Positions 54,291 to 62,210 of a DNA stretch of 64,000 nucleotides are shown here, piece by piece. Both the position numbers and the translations under genes were made by a program. Under the pieces are notes generated by a model. The model was not told the origin of the DNA and searched no databases. It was given only the letters and a program-made list of their open reading frames with translations. This DNA is from Psychrobacillus sp042944905 (GTDB lineage: Bacteria; Bacillota; Bacilli; Bacillales_A; Planococcaceae), in assembly GCF_042944905.1 (NCBI RefSeq), contig NZ_CP168496.1, positions 3,720,001-3,784,000 on the forward strand. Reading direction: 5' to 3'. The stretch's first letter is position 1. The number at the start of each line of letters is the position of its first letter.

Positions 54291-54830
54291 TTATTTACCT
54301 GTTTTACCTTCTTTGCGGCGTACAACTTCGCCTTCATAACGAATACCTTTACCTTTGTATGGCTCTGGTGGACGAACTTGACGAATGTTAGATGCTAATG
54401 CACCAACGCGTTCTTTGTTAATACCGCGAACGATAATTTTTGTATTCGAAGGAACTTCGACTTCAATTCCGTCTTCAGGAGTGAACTCAACTGGATGTGA
54501 GTACCCTACATTAAGTACAAGTTTAGTACCTTGTAGTTGTGCACGGTAACCTACCCCAACTAGTTCAAGTCCACGTTCAAATCCTTGAGAAACACCAGTG
54601 ATCATGTTTGCTAATAAAGCACGTGTTGTTCCGTGAATTGTGCGGTGGTCTTTTGACTCTGAAGGACGTACTAAAGTAATTATAGTACCTTCTTGCTCAA
54701 TTTTAATATCTTGGTTAAAAGATCTTGTTAATTCACCTTTTGGTCCTTTAACAACTACTGTATTATCTTCATTGATAGCTACAGTAACGTTTGCAGGAAC
54801 CTCAATTGGTTTTTTACCTACTCGAGACAT
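54291..54830 (-). CDS. rplF: Ribosomal protein L6
   Basis: A 179-residue 50S protein of two similar domains: SRVGKKPIEVPANVTVAINE at the start, GVSQGFERGLELVGVGYRAQ in the middle, and the end RPPEPYKGKGIRYEGEVVRRKEGKTGK. Confidence 0.98.
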   Translation of the reverse strand: MSRVGKKPIEVPANVTVAINEDNTVVVKGPKGELTRSFNQDIKIEQEGTIITLVRPSESKDHRTIHGTTRALLANMITGVSQGFERGLELVGVGYRAQLQGTKLVLNVGYSHPVEFTPEDGIEVEVPSNTKIIVRGINKERVGALASNIRQVRPPEPYKGKGIRYEGEVVRRKEGKTGK

Positions 54831-54860
54831 TTTGTTGCACCTCCATTCGTTTGTTGATTA

Positions 54861-55259
54861 TTACCAAACGTAAGCTACGATTTCTCCGCCAACTTGTTTA
54901 GCGCGAGCTTCTTTATCTGTTAATAAACCATTTGAAGTAGAAACTAAAGCAATTCCTAAACCATTTAATACTCTAGGTACTTCGTTTGTTTTAGCGTAAA
55001 CGCGTAGACCAGGTTTTGAAATACGTTTCAAACCAGTAATAACGCGTTCGTCGTTTTGACCATATTTTAAGAAGATGCGGATGATTCCTTGTTTGCTATC
55101 TTCTACATATTCAACATCACGTACGAAACCTTCGCGTTTTAAAATTTCAGCGATTTCCTTTTTCAAGTTTGAAGCAGGAACTTCTAATTTCTCGTGACGA
55201 ACCATGTTAGCATTACGAATGCGTGTAAGCATATCTGCAATTGGATCTGACATTGTCAT
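54861..55259 (-). CDS. rpsH: Ribosomal protein S8
   Basis: A 132-residue 30S protein: SDPIADMLTRIRNANMVRHEKLEVPASNLKKEIAEILKREGF, and the end GIALVSTSNGLLTDKEARAKQVGGEIVAYVW. It is full length and binds the central domain of 16S rRNA. Confidence 0.98.
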   Translation of the reverse strand: MTMSDPIADMLTRIRNANMVRHEKLEVPASNLKKEIAEILKREGFVRDVEYVEDSKQGIIRIFLKYGQNDERVITGLKRISKPGLRVYAKTNEVPRVLNGLGIALVSTSNGLLTDKEARAKQVGGEIVAYVW

Positions 55260-55288
55260 TACATTTACCTCCTTCCCAGTTTAGGGGA

Positions 55289-55474
55289 TTACCAGCTTGC
55301 TTTTTTAATGCCAGGAATTTGTCCCTTGTATGCAAGTTCACGGAAACAAATACGGCAAAGCTTAAATTTACGATATACAGAGTGCGGACGTCCACAGCGC
55401 TCACAGCGTGTGTATTGTTGCACTTGGAACTTTGGCGTACGTTGTTGTTTAACGATCATTGATTTTTTAGCCAC
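55289..55474 (-). CDS. rpsN: Ribosomal protein S14, zinc-binding type
   Basis: A 61-residue short S14: AKKSMIVKQQRTPKFQVQQY, then CERCGRPHSVYRKFKLCRICFRELAYKGQIPGIKKASW. Two CxxC pairs bind zinc, so this is the zinc-dependent paralogue normal for the spc operon. Confidence 0.98.
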   Translation of the reverse strand: MAKKSMIVKQQRTPKFQVQQYTRCERCGRPHSVYRKFKLCRICFRELAYKGQIPGIKKASW

Positions 55475-55492
55475 GTTTTCGCCTCCCTTATT

Positions 55493-56032
55493 TTACTTTT
55501 GGAATGGCATACCGAATTGTGTTAATAACTCACGAGCTTCTTCGTCAGAGTTCGCAGTTGTTACAATTACGATGTCCATACCGCGTACTTTAGAAACTTT
55601 ATCATAATCGATTTCAGGGAAGATTAATTGCTCTTTTATTCCAAGCGTGTAGTTACCACGACCGTCAAATGCTTTTTTAGAAACACCGCGGAAGTCACGT
55701 ACACGTGGAAGAGAAATAGCGATTAATTTATCCAAAAAGTCATACATACGTTCACCACGTAGTGTAACCTTTGCACCGATTGGCATTCCTTCACGAAGAC
55801 GGAAACCAGCGATCGATTTTTTAGCTTTCGTAACTACAGGTTTTTGACCAGCGATAATTTGTAACTCTTCAACAGCAGCGTCAAGTGCTTTTGTATTTGA
55901 TACAGCATCACCCACACCCATATTGATAACGATTTTATCAACTTTAGGTACTTGCATTACTGATTTATATTCAAACTTGCTCATTAGAGCAGGAGAAACT
56001 TCCTTAAGAAATTTTTCTTTTAGGCGGTTCAT
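55493..56032 (-). CDS. rplE: Ribosomal protein L5
   Basis: A 179-residue 5S-binding protein: VMQVPKVDKIVINMGVGDAVSNTKALDAAVEELQIIAGQKPVVTKAKKSIAGFRLREGMPIGAKVTLRG, and the end TTANSDEEARELLTQFGMPFQK. Full length. Confidence 0.98.
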   Translation of the reverse strand: MNRLKEKFLKEVSPALMSKFEYKSVMQVPKVDKIVINMGVGDAVSNTKALDAAVEELQIIAGQKPVVTKAKKSIAGFRLREGMPIGAKVTLRGERMYDFLDKLIAISLPRVRDFRGVSKKAFDGRGNYTLGIKEQLIFPEIDYDKVSKVRGMDIVIVTTANSDEEARELLTQFGMPFQK

Positions 56033-56055
56033 GTGTGTACCTCCCTTCTTTTTAC

Positions 56056-56364
56056 TTATTTAATAATTTCACCAGTTTTTTTCGCAACACGAACTTTTTT
56101 GCCATCTTCTACTTTAGAACCTACGCGAGTCGGCTCGCCAGTTTTTGGGTCGATTAACATAACGTTCGAAACGTGAATTGCAGCCTCTTGACTTACAATT
56201 CCGCCTTGCTGATTAGCTTGGTTTGGTTTCGTATGTTTTTTGACGATGTTTACACCTTCAACTAACACACGATCTTTCTTAGGAAAAGAAGAAAGGATAA
56301 CACCTGTTTTACCTTTACCTTTACCTGAGATTACCTTAACTTTGTCGCCTTTTTTAACATGCAT
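56056..56364 (-). CDS. rplX: Ribosomal protein L24
   Basis: A 102-residue 50S assembly initiator: HVKKGDKVKVISGKGKGKTG forms the KOW motif, followed by VEGVNIVKKHTKP and NVMLIDPKTGEPTRVG. Confidence 0.98.
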   Translation of the reverse strand: MHVKKGDKVKVISGKGKGKTGVILSSFPKKDRVLVEGVNIVKKHTKPNQANQQGGIVSQEAAIHVSNVMLIDPKTGEPTRVGSKVEDGKKVRVAKKTGEIIK

Positions 56365-56400
56365 TCTGTCGCACCTCCTTGATTGGCACTTTCATGTAAA

Positions 56401-56769
56401 TTAAAGAACTTCTGGAGCTAGAGAAACGATTTTCATAAAGTTGCTATCGCGTAATTCACGAGCAACTGGTCCAAAAATACGAGTTCCACGCGGTCCTTTA
56501 TCGTCTTTGATGATAACGCATGCATTCTCATCAAATTTGATATAAGTTCCATCTTTGCGGCGCACGCCGCTTTTTGTGCGAACGATTACAGCTTTAACGA
56601 CGTCACCCTTCTTGACAACGCCACCTGGTGTTGCTTTCTTAACTGTACATACGACGATATCACCGATATTAGCAGTTTTACGACCAGTACCACCAAGTAC
56701 TTTTATTGTTAAAACTTCACGTGCACCTGAGTTGTCAGCAACTTTCATACGAGTTTCTTGTTGGATCAC
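56401..56769 (-). CDS. rplN: Ribosomal protein L14
   Basis: A 122-residue 50S protein: MIQQETRMKVADNSGAREVLTIKVLGGTGRKTANIGDIVVCTVKKATPGG, and the end RDSNFMKIVSLAPEVL. Full length, near-invariant. Confidence 0.99.
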   Translation of the reverse strand: MIQQETRMKVADNSGAREVLTIKVLGGTGRKTANIGDIVVCTVKKATPGGVVKKGDVVKAVIVRTKSGVRRKDGTYIKFDENACVIIKDDKGPRGTRIFGPVARELRDSNFMKIVSLAPEVL

Positions 56770-56812
56770 TTAGGTAACCTCCCTTCGGAATTATTGAGTT
56801 CCGAATTTATTA

Positions 56813-57076
56813 TTAGATAATAACCGCTTTTTCTACAACTTCTAATAAACGAAAACGTTTTGTAGCTGACAGCGGACGAGTTTCCATGATGCGAACGATA
56901 TCGCCGATTTGGGCTTCGTTTTGTTCATCATGTGCTTTAAATTTCTTAGAATATTTAACACGTTTACCGTATAATTTATGTTTCTTATGAGTTTCAACTA
57001 AAACAGTAATTGTTTTTTCCATTTTGTCAGAAACTACACGGCCAGTGTATACTTTGCGTTGATTACGCTCAGTCAT
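56813..57076 (-). CDS. rpsQ: Ribosomal protein S17
   Basis: An 87-residue OB-fold 30S protein: TERNQRKVYTGRVVSDKMEKTITVLVETHKKHKLYGKRVKYSKKFKAHDE, then GDIVRIMETRPLSATKRFRL. Confidence 0.98.
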   Translation of the reverse strand: MTERNQRKVYTGRVVSDKMEKTITVLVETHKKHKLYGKRVKYSKKFKAHDEQNEAQIGDIVRIMETRPLSATKRFRLLEVVEKAVII

Positions 57077-57094
57077 GCCCGAAAACCTCCTTTA

Positions 57095-57295
57095 TCAGTT
57101 GTTTGCACTGATTTCTCTTTCGCGTACCACAGTTTTCATACGTGCAATCGCTTTACGTACTTCACGAATGCGAGCTGTGTTTTCTAATTGACCAGTCGCC
57201 AATTGGAAGCGAAGGTTGAAAAGCTCTTCTTTCAGTGATTTTACCTTTAGTTCGATTTCTGCAGTAGTAAGTTCACGGATGTCATTAGCTTTCAT
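57095..57295 (-). CDS. rpmC: Ribosomal protein L29
   Basis: A 66-residue 50S protein near the exit tunnel: KANDIRELTTAEIELKVKSLKEELFNLRFQLATGQLENTARIREVRKAIARMKTVVRE. The frame is open from 57310; the ATG at 57295 gives the normal N-terminus and overlaps the rplP end by 11 bp. Confidence 0.97.
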   Translation of the reverse strand: MKANDIRELTTAEIELKVKSLKEELFNLRFQLATGQLENTARIREVRKAIARMKTVVREREISANN

Positions 57296-57719
57296 TAGAT
57301 TCACCACCAATTTCTTGACGTTTAACTACTTTACATTTAATAGGAAGCTTATGTGATGCTAAACGTAACGCTTCACGAGCAACTTCTTCAGAAACTCCAG
57401 CAATTTCAAACATAATTTTCCCAGGTTTTACTACAGCTACCCAACCTTCAGGAGCCCCTTTACCTGAACCCATACGAACCTCAAGAGGCTTTTTCGTGTA
57501 AGGTTTATGTGGAAATATCTTAATCCATACTTTACCGCCACGTTTCATGTAGCGTGTCATTGCAATACGAGAAGCCTCGATTTGACGACTTGTAATCCAG
57601 CTAGCTTCAGTTGCTTGTAAACCAAATTCACCGAATGCTATTTCTTTCCCGCCTTTTGCTTCACCACGCATTTTTCCACGGTGTTCACGACGGTATTTAA
57701 CGCGTTTAGGCATTAACAT
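57285..57719 (-). CDS. rplP: Ribosomal protein L16
   Basis: A 144-residue 50S protein: MLMPKRVKYRREHRGKMRGE, FGEFGLQATEASWITSRQIEASRIAMTRYMKRGGKVWI, and the end KVVKRQEIGGESNES. Full length and close to the Bacillus protein. Confidence 0.99.
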   Translation of the reverse strand: MLMPKRVKYRREHRGKMRGEAKGGKEIAFGEFGLQATEASWITSRQIEASRIAMTRYMKRGGKVWIKIFPHKPYTKKPLEVRMGSGKGAPEGWVAVVKPGKIMFEIAGVSEEVAREALRLASHKLPIKCKVVKRQEIGGESNES

Positions 57720-57720
57720 A

Positions 57721-58377
57721 TTATTTGCCTCCTTCCTCAGAGTTCTTCTTCACTGGAAGGACTTCACCACGATAGATCCATACTTTAACGCCTAGCTTAC
57801 CATAAGTTGTGTCAGCTTCAGCATGTGCATAATCAATGTCAGCACGTAATGTATGAAGTGGTACAGTACCTTCACTATAGTGTTCAGCACGCGCGATGTC
57901 AGCGCCGCCAAGACGTCCAGATACTTGAGTTTTAATACCTTTAGCGCCCGAACGCATTGTACGTTGAATTGCTTGTTTTTGAGCACGACGGAAAGATACG
58001 CGGCCTTCTAATTGACGTGCGATACTTTCAGCTACTAATTTAGCATCTAAGTCTGCTCTTTTAATTTCTACGATGTTGATGTGTACACGCTTGCCAGTAA
58101 TATCGTTCAAGTGTTTACGAAGTGCTTCGACTTCAGTACCACCTTTACCAATTACCATACCTGGTTTTGCAGTGTGAATTGTAATGTTTACACGTTTTGC
58201 TGCACGTTCAATTTCTACTGTAGAAACTGAAGCATCTTTTAAACGAGTTTCAATGTGCTTACGAATTTTTAAGTCTTCGTGAAGTAGAGTTGCATAGTCT
58301 TTACCTGCGTACCATTTTGACTCCCAGTCACGAATAATACCAATTCGTAATCCTATTGGATGTACTTTTTGACCCAC
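57721..58377 (-). CDS. rpsC: Ribosomal protein S3
   Basis: A 218-residue 30S protein: GQKVHPIGLRIGIIRDWESKWYAGKDYA, the KH domain with GKGGTEVEALRKHL, and the C-terminal domain RADIDYAHAEADTTYGKLGVKVWIYRGEVL, part of the mRNA entry helicase. Confidence 0.99.
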   Translation of the reverse strand: MGQKVHPIGLRIGIIRDWESKWYAGKDYATLLHEDLKIRKHIETRLKDASVSTVEIERAAKRVNITIHTAKPGMVIGKGGTEVEALRKHLNDITGKRVHINIVEIKRADLDAKLVAESIARQLEGRVSFRRAQKQAIQRTMRSGAKGIKTQVSGRLGGADIARAEHYSEGTVPLHTLRADIDYAHAEADTTYGKLGVKVWIYRGEVLPVKKNSEEGGK

Positions 58378-58380
58378 GGA

Positions 58381-58725
58381 TTATCCCTCCTTCTTCTCAG
58401 ATACCACTACTGTAATGTGGCTAGTACGTTTGTTTATAGCACTTGCACGCCCCATTGCACGTGGACGGAATCGTTTTAATGTTGGACCTTCGTCAACAAA
58501 GACTTCAGAAACAACAAGATTGTTAATATCTAAATCATAATTGTGCTCAGCGTTTGCAACAGCAGATTTTAGTACTTTCTCAACAACAGGCGATGCTGCT
58601 TTTGGAGTTAGTTGTAAAATTGCAATTGCTTCACCGATTTGCTTACCTCTGATTAAATCTACGACTAATCTTACTTTACGAGGAGCAATGCGCACTGTTT
58701 TAGCAATAGCTTTTGCTTGTGACAT
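58381..58725 (-). CDS. rplV: Ribosomal protein L22
   Basis: A 114-residue 50S protein lining the exit tunnel: AKTVRIAPRKVRLVVDLIRGKQIGEAIAIL, and the hairpin GPTLKRFRPRAMGRASAINKRTSHITVVVSE, whose tip region is wild type. Confidence 0.99.
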   Translation of the reverse strand: MSQAKAIAKTVRIAPRKVRLVVDLIRGKQIGEAIAILQLTPKAASPVVEKVLKSAVANAEHNYDLDINNLVVSEVFVDEGPTLKRFRPRAMGRASAINKRTSHITVVVSEKKEG

Positions 58726-58745
58726 TTGAATGACCTCCTCTCAAA

Positions 58746-59024
58746 TTAGCGTCTTGTTTTCTTATCATCTGCACCATGACTTTTATAAGCGCGTGTTGGT
58801 GCAAACTCGCCTAGTTTATGACCTACCATATCTTCAGTCACGTATACAGGAACATGTTTGCGTCCGTCATATACCGCGATAGTTAATCCGATAAAAGTAG
58901 GGAAAATAGTAGAACGGCGAGACCAAGTCTTAATCACTTGTTTTTTCTCAGAGTCCTTTTGAGCATCGACCTTTTTCAATAAATGATCGTCTGCAAAAGG
59001 TCCTTTTTTCAAGCTACGACCCAT
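58746..59024 (-). CDS. rpsS: Ribosomal protein S19
   Basis: A 92-residue 30S head protein: GRSLKKGPFADDHLLKKV, WSRRSTIFPTFIGLTIAVYDGRKHVPVYVTEDMVGHKLGEFAPTRAYKSHG. Full length. Confidence 0.99.
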   Translation of the reverse strand: MGRSLKKGPFADDHLLKKVDAQKDSEKKQVIKTWSRRSTIFPTFIGLTIAVYDGRKHVPVYVTEDMVGHKLGEFAPTRAYKSHGADDKKTRR

Positions 59025-59084
59025 GCTGGAACCTCCCTCCGTGATTGCACCACGGTTCGTTCTTTGAACCGTAGTAAAACCACT

Positions 59085-59915
59085 TTATTTTTTACGACGA
59101 CGAATGATAAGTTTGTCGGATTTGTTTTTCTTGCTACGAGTTTTGTAACCAAGAGTTGGTTTACCCCATGGTGACATAGGTGACTTACGACCGATTGGCG
59201 TACGTCCTTCACCACCACCGTGTGGGTGATCGTTAGGGTTCATTACAGATCCACGTACAGTTGGGCGTTTACCTAACCAACGATTACGACCAGCTTTACC
59301 AATGTTCACAAGTTCATGTTGTTCGTTTCCAACTTCACCGATAGTAGCACGGCATACAGAAAGGATTAAGCGAACTTCACCAGATTGTAAACGTACGATT
59401 ACGTATTTACCTTCTTTACCAAGTAATTGAGCAGATGTTCCAGCAGAACGAACTAACTGACCGCCTTTACCAGGTTTCATTTCGATATTATGGATAGTAG
59501 TACCCATTGGGATGTTTTGTAATGGAAGTGCGTTTCCTACTTTAATATCAGCTTCTGGACCTGACAAGATTGTCATACCAACTTCTAAGCCTTTAGGAGC
59601 TAGGATGTAACGTTTTTCCCCATCCACGTAATTAATTAATGCGATATTCGCAGTGCGGTTTGGATCATATTCAATAGTAGCAACACGTCCTGGTATACCA
59701 TCTTTATTTCGTTTGAAATCAATGATACGGTATTGACGTTTGTGTCCACCACCATGATGACGAACAGTAATTTTACCTTGATTGTTACGGCCGCCTTTAC
59801 GTTTCACAGGAGCAAGTAATGATTTCTCAGGCTTGTCAGTTGTGATTTCAGCGTAATCTAATGAAGTCATATTACGACGTCCGTTTGTCGTTGGTTTATA
59901 CTTTCTAATCGCCAT
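59085..59915 (-). CDS. rplB: Ribosomal protein L2
   Basis: A 276-residue 50S protein needed for peptidyl transfer: AIRKYKPTTNGRRNMTSLDY, DGIPGRVATIEYDPNRTANIALI, and the conserved MNPNDHPHGGGEGRTPIGRKSPMSPWGKPTLGYKTR with the catalytically important His. Confidence 0.99.
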   Translation of the reverse strand: MAIRKYKPTTNGRRNMTSLDYAEITTDKPEKSLLAPVKRKGGRNNQGKITVRHHGGGHKRQYRIIDFKRNKDGIPGRVATIEYDPNRTANIALINYVDGEKRYILAPKGLEVGMTILSGPEADIKVGNALPLQNIPMGTTIHNIEMKPGKGGQLVRSAGTSAQLLGKEGKYVIVRLQSGEVRLILSVCRATIGEVGNEQHELVNIGKAGRNRWLGKRPTVRGSVMNPNDHPHGGGEGRTPIGRKSPMSPWGKPTLGYKTRSKKNKSDKLIIRRRKK

Positions 59916-59957
59916 TTTATTCCCTCCTTCTTGAGTATTAATTCCTTCTAATAAGGA

Positions 59958-60242
59958 TTAGATCTCGAATAATTCGATTTCTTTACTTTCAGTAGTTAGT
60001 GTAACAATCGCTTTGCGGCGTTTGTTTGTATATCCACCAAACTTACCTACGCGTTTGTATTTACCTTTGTAGTTCATGATGTTCACTTTCTCAACATTAA
60101 CTCCAAAGATTTCTTCAACAGCGTATTTAACTTGTGTTTTGTTAGCGCGAGTGTCCACATCAAATGTGTACTTTTTATCTGCCATAACTTCAGAAGAACG
60201 CTCGGTAATGACCGGACGTTTAATAATATCACGTGCTTCCAT
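59958..60242 (-). CDS. rplW: Ribosomal protein L23
   Basis: A 94-residue exit-tunnel protein: EARDIIKRPVITERSSEVMADKKYTFDVDTRANKTQVKYAVEEIFGVNVEKVN. It is the docking site for SRP and trigger factor. One-base overlap with rplD. Confidence 0.98.
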   Translation of the reverse strand: MEARDIIKRPVITERSSEVMADKKYTFDVDTRANKTQVKYAVEEIFGVNVEKVNIMNYKGKYKRVGKFGGYTNKRRKAIVTLTTESKEIELFEI

Positions 60243-60865
60243 TAACCAAGCACCTCCTCTACTTTTTCTACTGCAGCTTTAGTCATCACTAATTTGTCGT
60301 GACCAACTAAATCTAATACGTTAATGCCTGTTGCAGACACAACTGTGATTCCAGGGATGTTACGAGCAGCTAGTGCTACGTTTTCATCTAAATCAGCAGT
60401 TACGAATAATGCTTTTTTATTGATTGAAAGTCCAGATAGCACTTTCACAAATTCTTTTGTTTTTGGTGCATCAAATGCTAACCCTTCAAGTACTACGATG
60501 CTTTCTTCATGAACTTTAGATGAAAGAGCTGAAAGAAGAGCTAAACGACGTACTTTCTTAGGTAATTTATAGCTGTAACTACGTGGAGTCGGACCAAATA
60601 CAATACCACCACCACGCCATTGTGGAGAGCGAATTGAACCTTGACGAGCACGACCAGTTCCTTTTTGTTTCCAAGGCTTACGGCCACCACCAGCTACTTC
60701 AGAACGGTTTTTCACTTTGTGATTACCTTGACGAAGTGATGCGCGTTGAGCAATGATAGCTTCAAATAAAACAGATTCGTTTGGCTCGATACCGAAAACT
60801 TTGTCGTTTAACTCGATTTCGCCAACAGAAGCTCCTGTTTGATTGAATAAAGATACTTTTGCCAT
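60242..60865 (-). CDS. rplD: Ribosomal protein L4
   Basis: A 207-residue 50S protein: the conserved loop NRSEVAGGGRKPWKQKGTGRARQGSIRSPQWRGGGIVFGPTPRSYSYKLPKKVRRLALLSALSSK reaches into the exit tunnel. Some bacterial L4 proteins also repress their own S10 operon. Confidence 0.99.
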   Translation of the reverse strand: MAKVSLFNQTGASVGEIELNDKVFGIEPNESVLFEAIIAQRASLRQGNHKVKNRSEVAGGGRKPWKQKGTGRARQGSIRSPQWRGGGIVFGPTPRSYSYKLPKKVRRLALLSALSSKVHEESIVVLEGLAFDAPKTKEFVKVLSGLSINKKALFVTADLDENVALAARNIPGITVVSATGINVLDLVGHDKLVMTKAAVEKVEEVLG

Positions 60866-60889
60866 TCCTGTTTCCTCCTTTCTCAGAGA

Positions 60890-61519
60890 TTATTTCGATT
60901 TAATAGCAGCTTTCACAACTACTAATGATTTACGAGAACCAGGAACATTACCTTTAATAAGTAGCAAGTTACGTTCAGCATCCACTCTTACGATTTGTAA
61001 GTTTTGGATAGTAACTACATGTCCACCCATTTGACCAGGTAATTTCTTTTGTTTAAATACACGGTTCGGAGCAACTGGCCCCATTGAACCTGGACGACGG
61101 TGATAGCGAGATCCATGGGCCATTGGTCCACGAGATTGTCCATGACGTTTAATAACACCTTGGAAACCTTTACCTTTAGTAACACCCGTTACATCGATTA
61201 CATCGCCTTCTGCGAAACTTTCAACGTTGACTTCTTGACCAACCTCGTAATTAGCTGTATCCAAACCGCGGAATTCGCGGATGAAGCGCTTAGGAGCAGT
61301 GCTTGCTTTAGCTACATGCCCTTTAGCTGGTTTGTTAGAAAGCTTTTCACGCTTATCTTCAAAACCTAACTGAATTGCTTCGTAACCGTCTGTTTCAACT
61401 GTTTTCTTTTGAAGTACTACGTTTGGAGAAGCTTCAACTACAGTTACAGGGATTAAGTCACCGTTCTCAGCAAATACTTGCGTCATACCGATTTTTCTAC
61501 CTAAGATTCCTTTGGTCAT
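60890..61519 (-). CDS. rplC: Ribosomal protein L3
   Basis: A 209-residue 50S protein: KGILGRKIGMTQVFAENGDLIPVTVVEA, TGVTKGKGFQGVIKRHGQSRGPMAHGSRYHRRPGSMG near the peptidyl-transferase centre, and the end VPGSRKSLVVVKAAIKSK. Confidence 0.99.
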   Translation of the reverse strand: MTKGILGRKIGMTQVFAENGDLIPVTVVEASPNVVLQKKTVETDGYEAIQLGFEDKREKLSNKPAKGHVAKASTAPKRFIREFRGLDTANYEVGQEVNVESFAEGDVIDVTGVTKGKGFQGVIKRHGQSRGPMAHGSRYHRRPGSMGPVAPNRVFKQKKLPGQMGGHVVTIQNLQIVRVDAERNLLLIKGNVPGSRKSLVVVKAAIKSK

Positions 61520-61563
61520 CTGTCACACCTCCTATAATAATTTGTTGTTTTTTATGTTTACCA

Positions 61564-61872
61564 TTAAAGTTTGATTTCAATATCAACGCCAGATGGTAAA
61601 TCAAGCTTCATTAACGCATCAACAGTTTGTGGTGTTGGGTTAACGATATCGATAAGACGTTTATGCGTACGCATTTCGAATTGCTCACGAGAATCTTTAT
61701 ACTTATGAACAGCACGAAGAATCGTATAAACAGATCTTTCAGTCGGAAGTGGAATCGGACCCGATACACTTGCACCTGAACGTTTAGCAGTTTCGACAAT
61801 TTTCTCAGCAGATTGATCAAGGATTCTATGATCATACGCTTTCAAACGAATACGAATTTTTTGTTTTGCCAT
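61564..61872 (-). CDS. rpsJ: Ribosomal protein S10
   Basis: A 102-residue protein: AKQKIRIRLKAYDHRILDQSAEKIVETAKRSGASVSGPIPLPTERSVYTILRAVHKYKDSREQFEMRTHKRLIDI. The frame is open to 61995, but AAGGAGGG just precedes the ATG at 61872 and this is the universal start. First gene of the cluster; tufA and fusA, which precede it in B. subtilis, are not directly upstream. Confidence 0.99.
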   Translation of the reverse strand: MAKQKIRIRLKAYDHRILDQSAEKIVETAKRSGASVSGPIPLPTERSVYTILRAVHKYKDSREQFEMRTHKRLIDIVNPTPQTVDALMKLDLPSGVDIEIKL

Positions 61873-62006
61873 TACTTTCCCTCCTTTTCGCCTATTTTCT
61901 AGACATTCTCCACGAAAATTTTCCGTACACTCGCCATGGCAAAGCGGCCGGGTGTGTCGGTAACCTCTCGCTTCATCGCAGTCAAAGACCAACATTCAAC
62001 ATTATA
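61873..62006 (-). promoter_or_regulatory. S10 cluster leader
   Basis: A 5' leader of about 125 nt from the promoter at 62001-62029 to rpsJ. It is GC-richer than its surroundings and can form helices around CACACCCGGCCGCTTTGCC. An autoregulatory role (for example by L4) is possible but not shown. Confidence 0.45.
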
Positions 62007-62029
62007 TACAATAAAAAAAGATTTCGCAA
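62001..62029 (-). promoter_or_regulatory. Promoter of the S10-spc-alpha cluster
   Basis: On the minus strand TTGCGA (62029-62024) and TATAAT (62006-62001) are 17 bp apart, with TGTA in front of the -10 box. The -35 box lies inside a terminator stem. Confidence 0.85.
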
Positions 62030-62044
62030 GCCTTTTTGCGAAAT
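62012..62044 (-). terminator. Terminator of the transporter gene, overlapping the rpsJ promoter
   Basis: On the minus strand ATTTCGCAA (62044-62036) and TTGCGAAAT (62029-62021) pair around AAAGGC and are followed by CTTTTTTT. Its 3' stem is also the -35 region of the S10 promoter. Confidence 0.8.
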
Positions 62045-62210
62045 TCTTTTTAAATGTTGTCACTACGTTTCTCTTTACTATTAAAAATGCTTTAATTAGC
62101 CGGGTTTTAGTATATAAAAATTCTAACAGAAATTCAAATGAAACGATCTTCTGACCTCATTTTTTTATAGCTGCAGAAGTAAGCATCAAATAACAAGACT
62201 TCTTCTTTAG

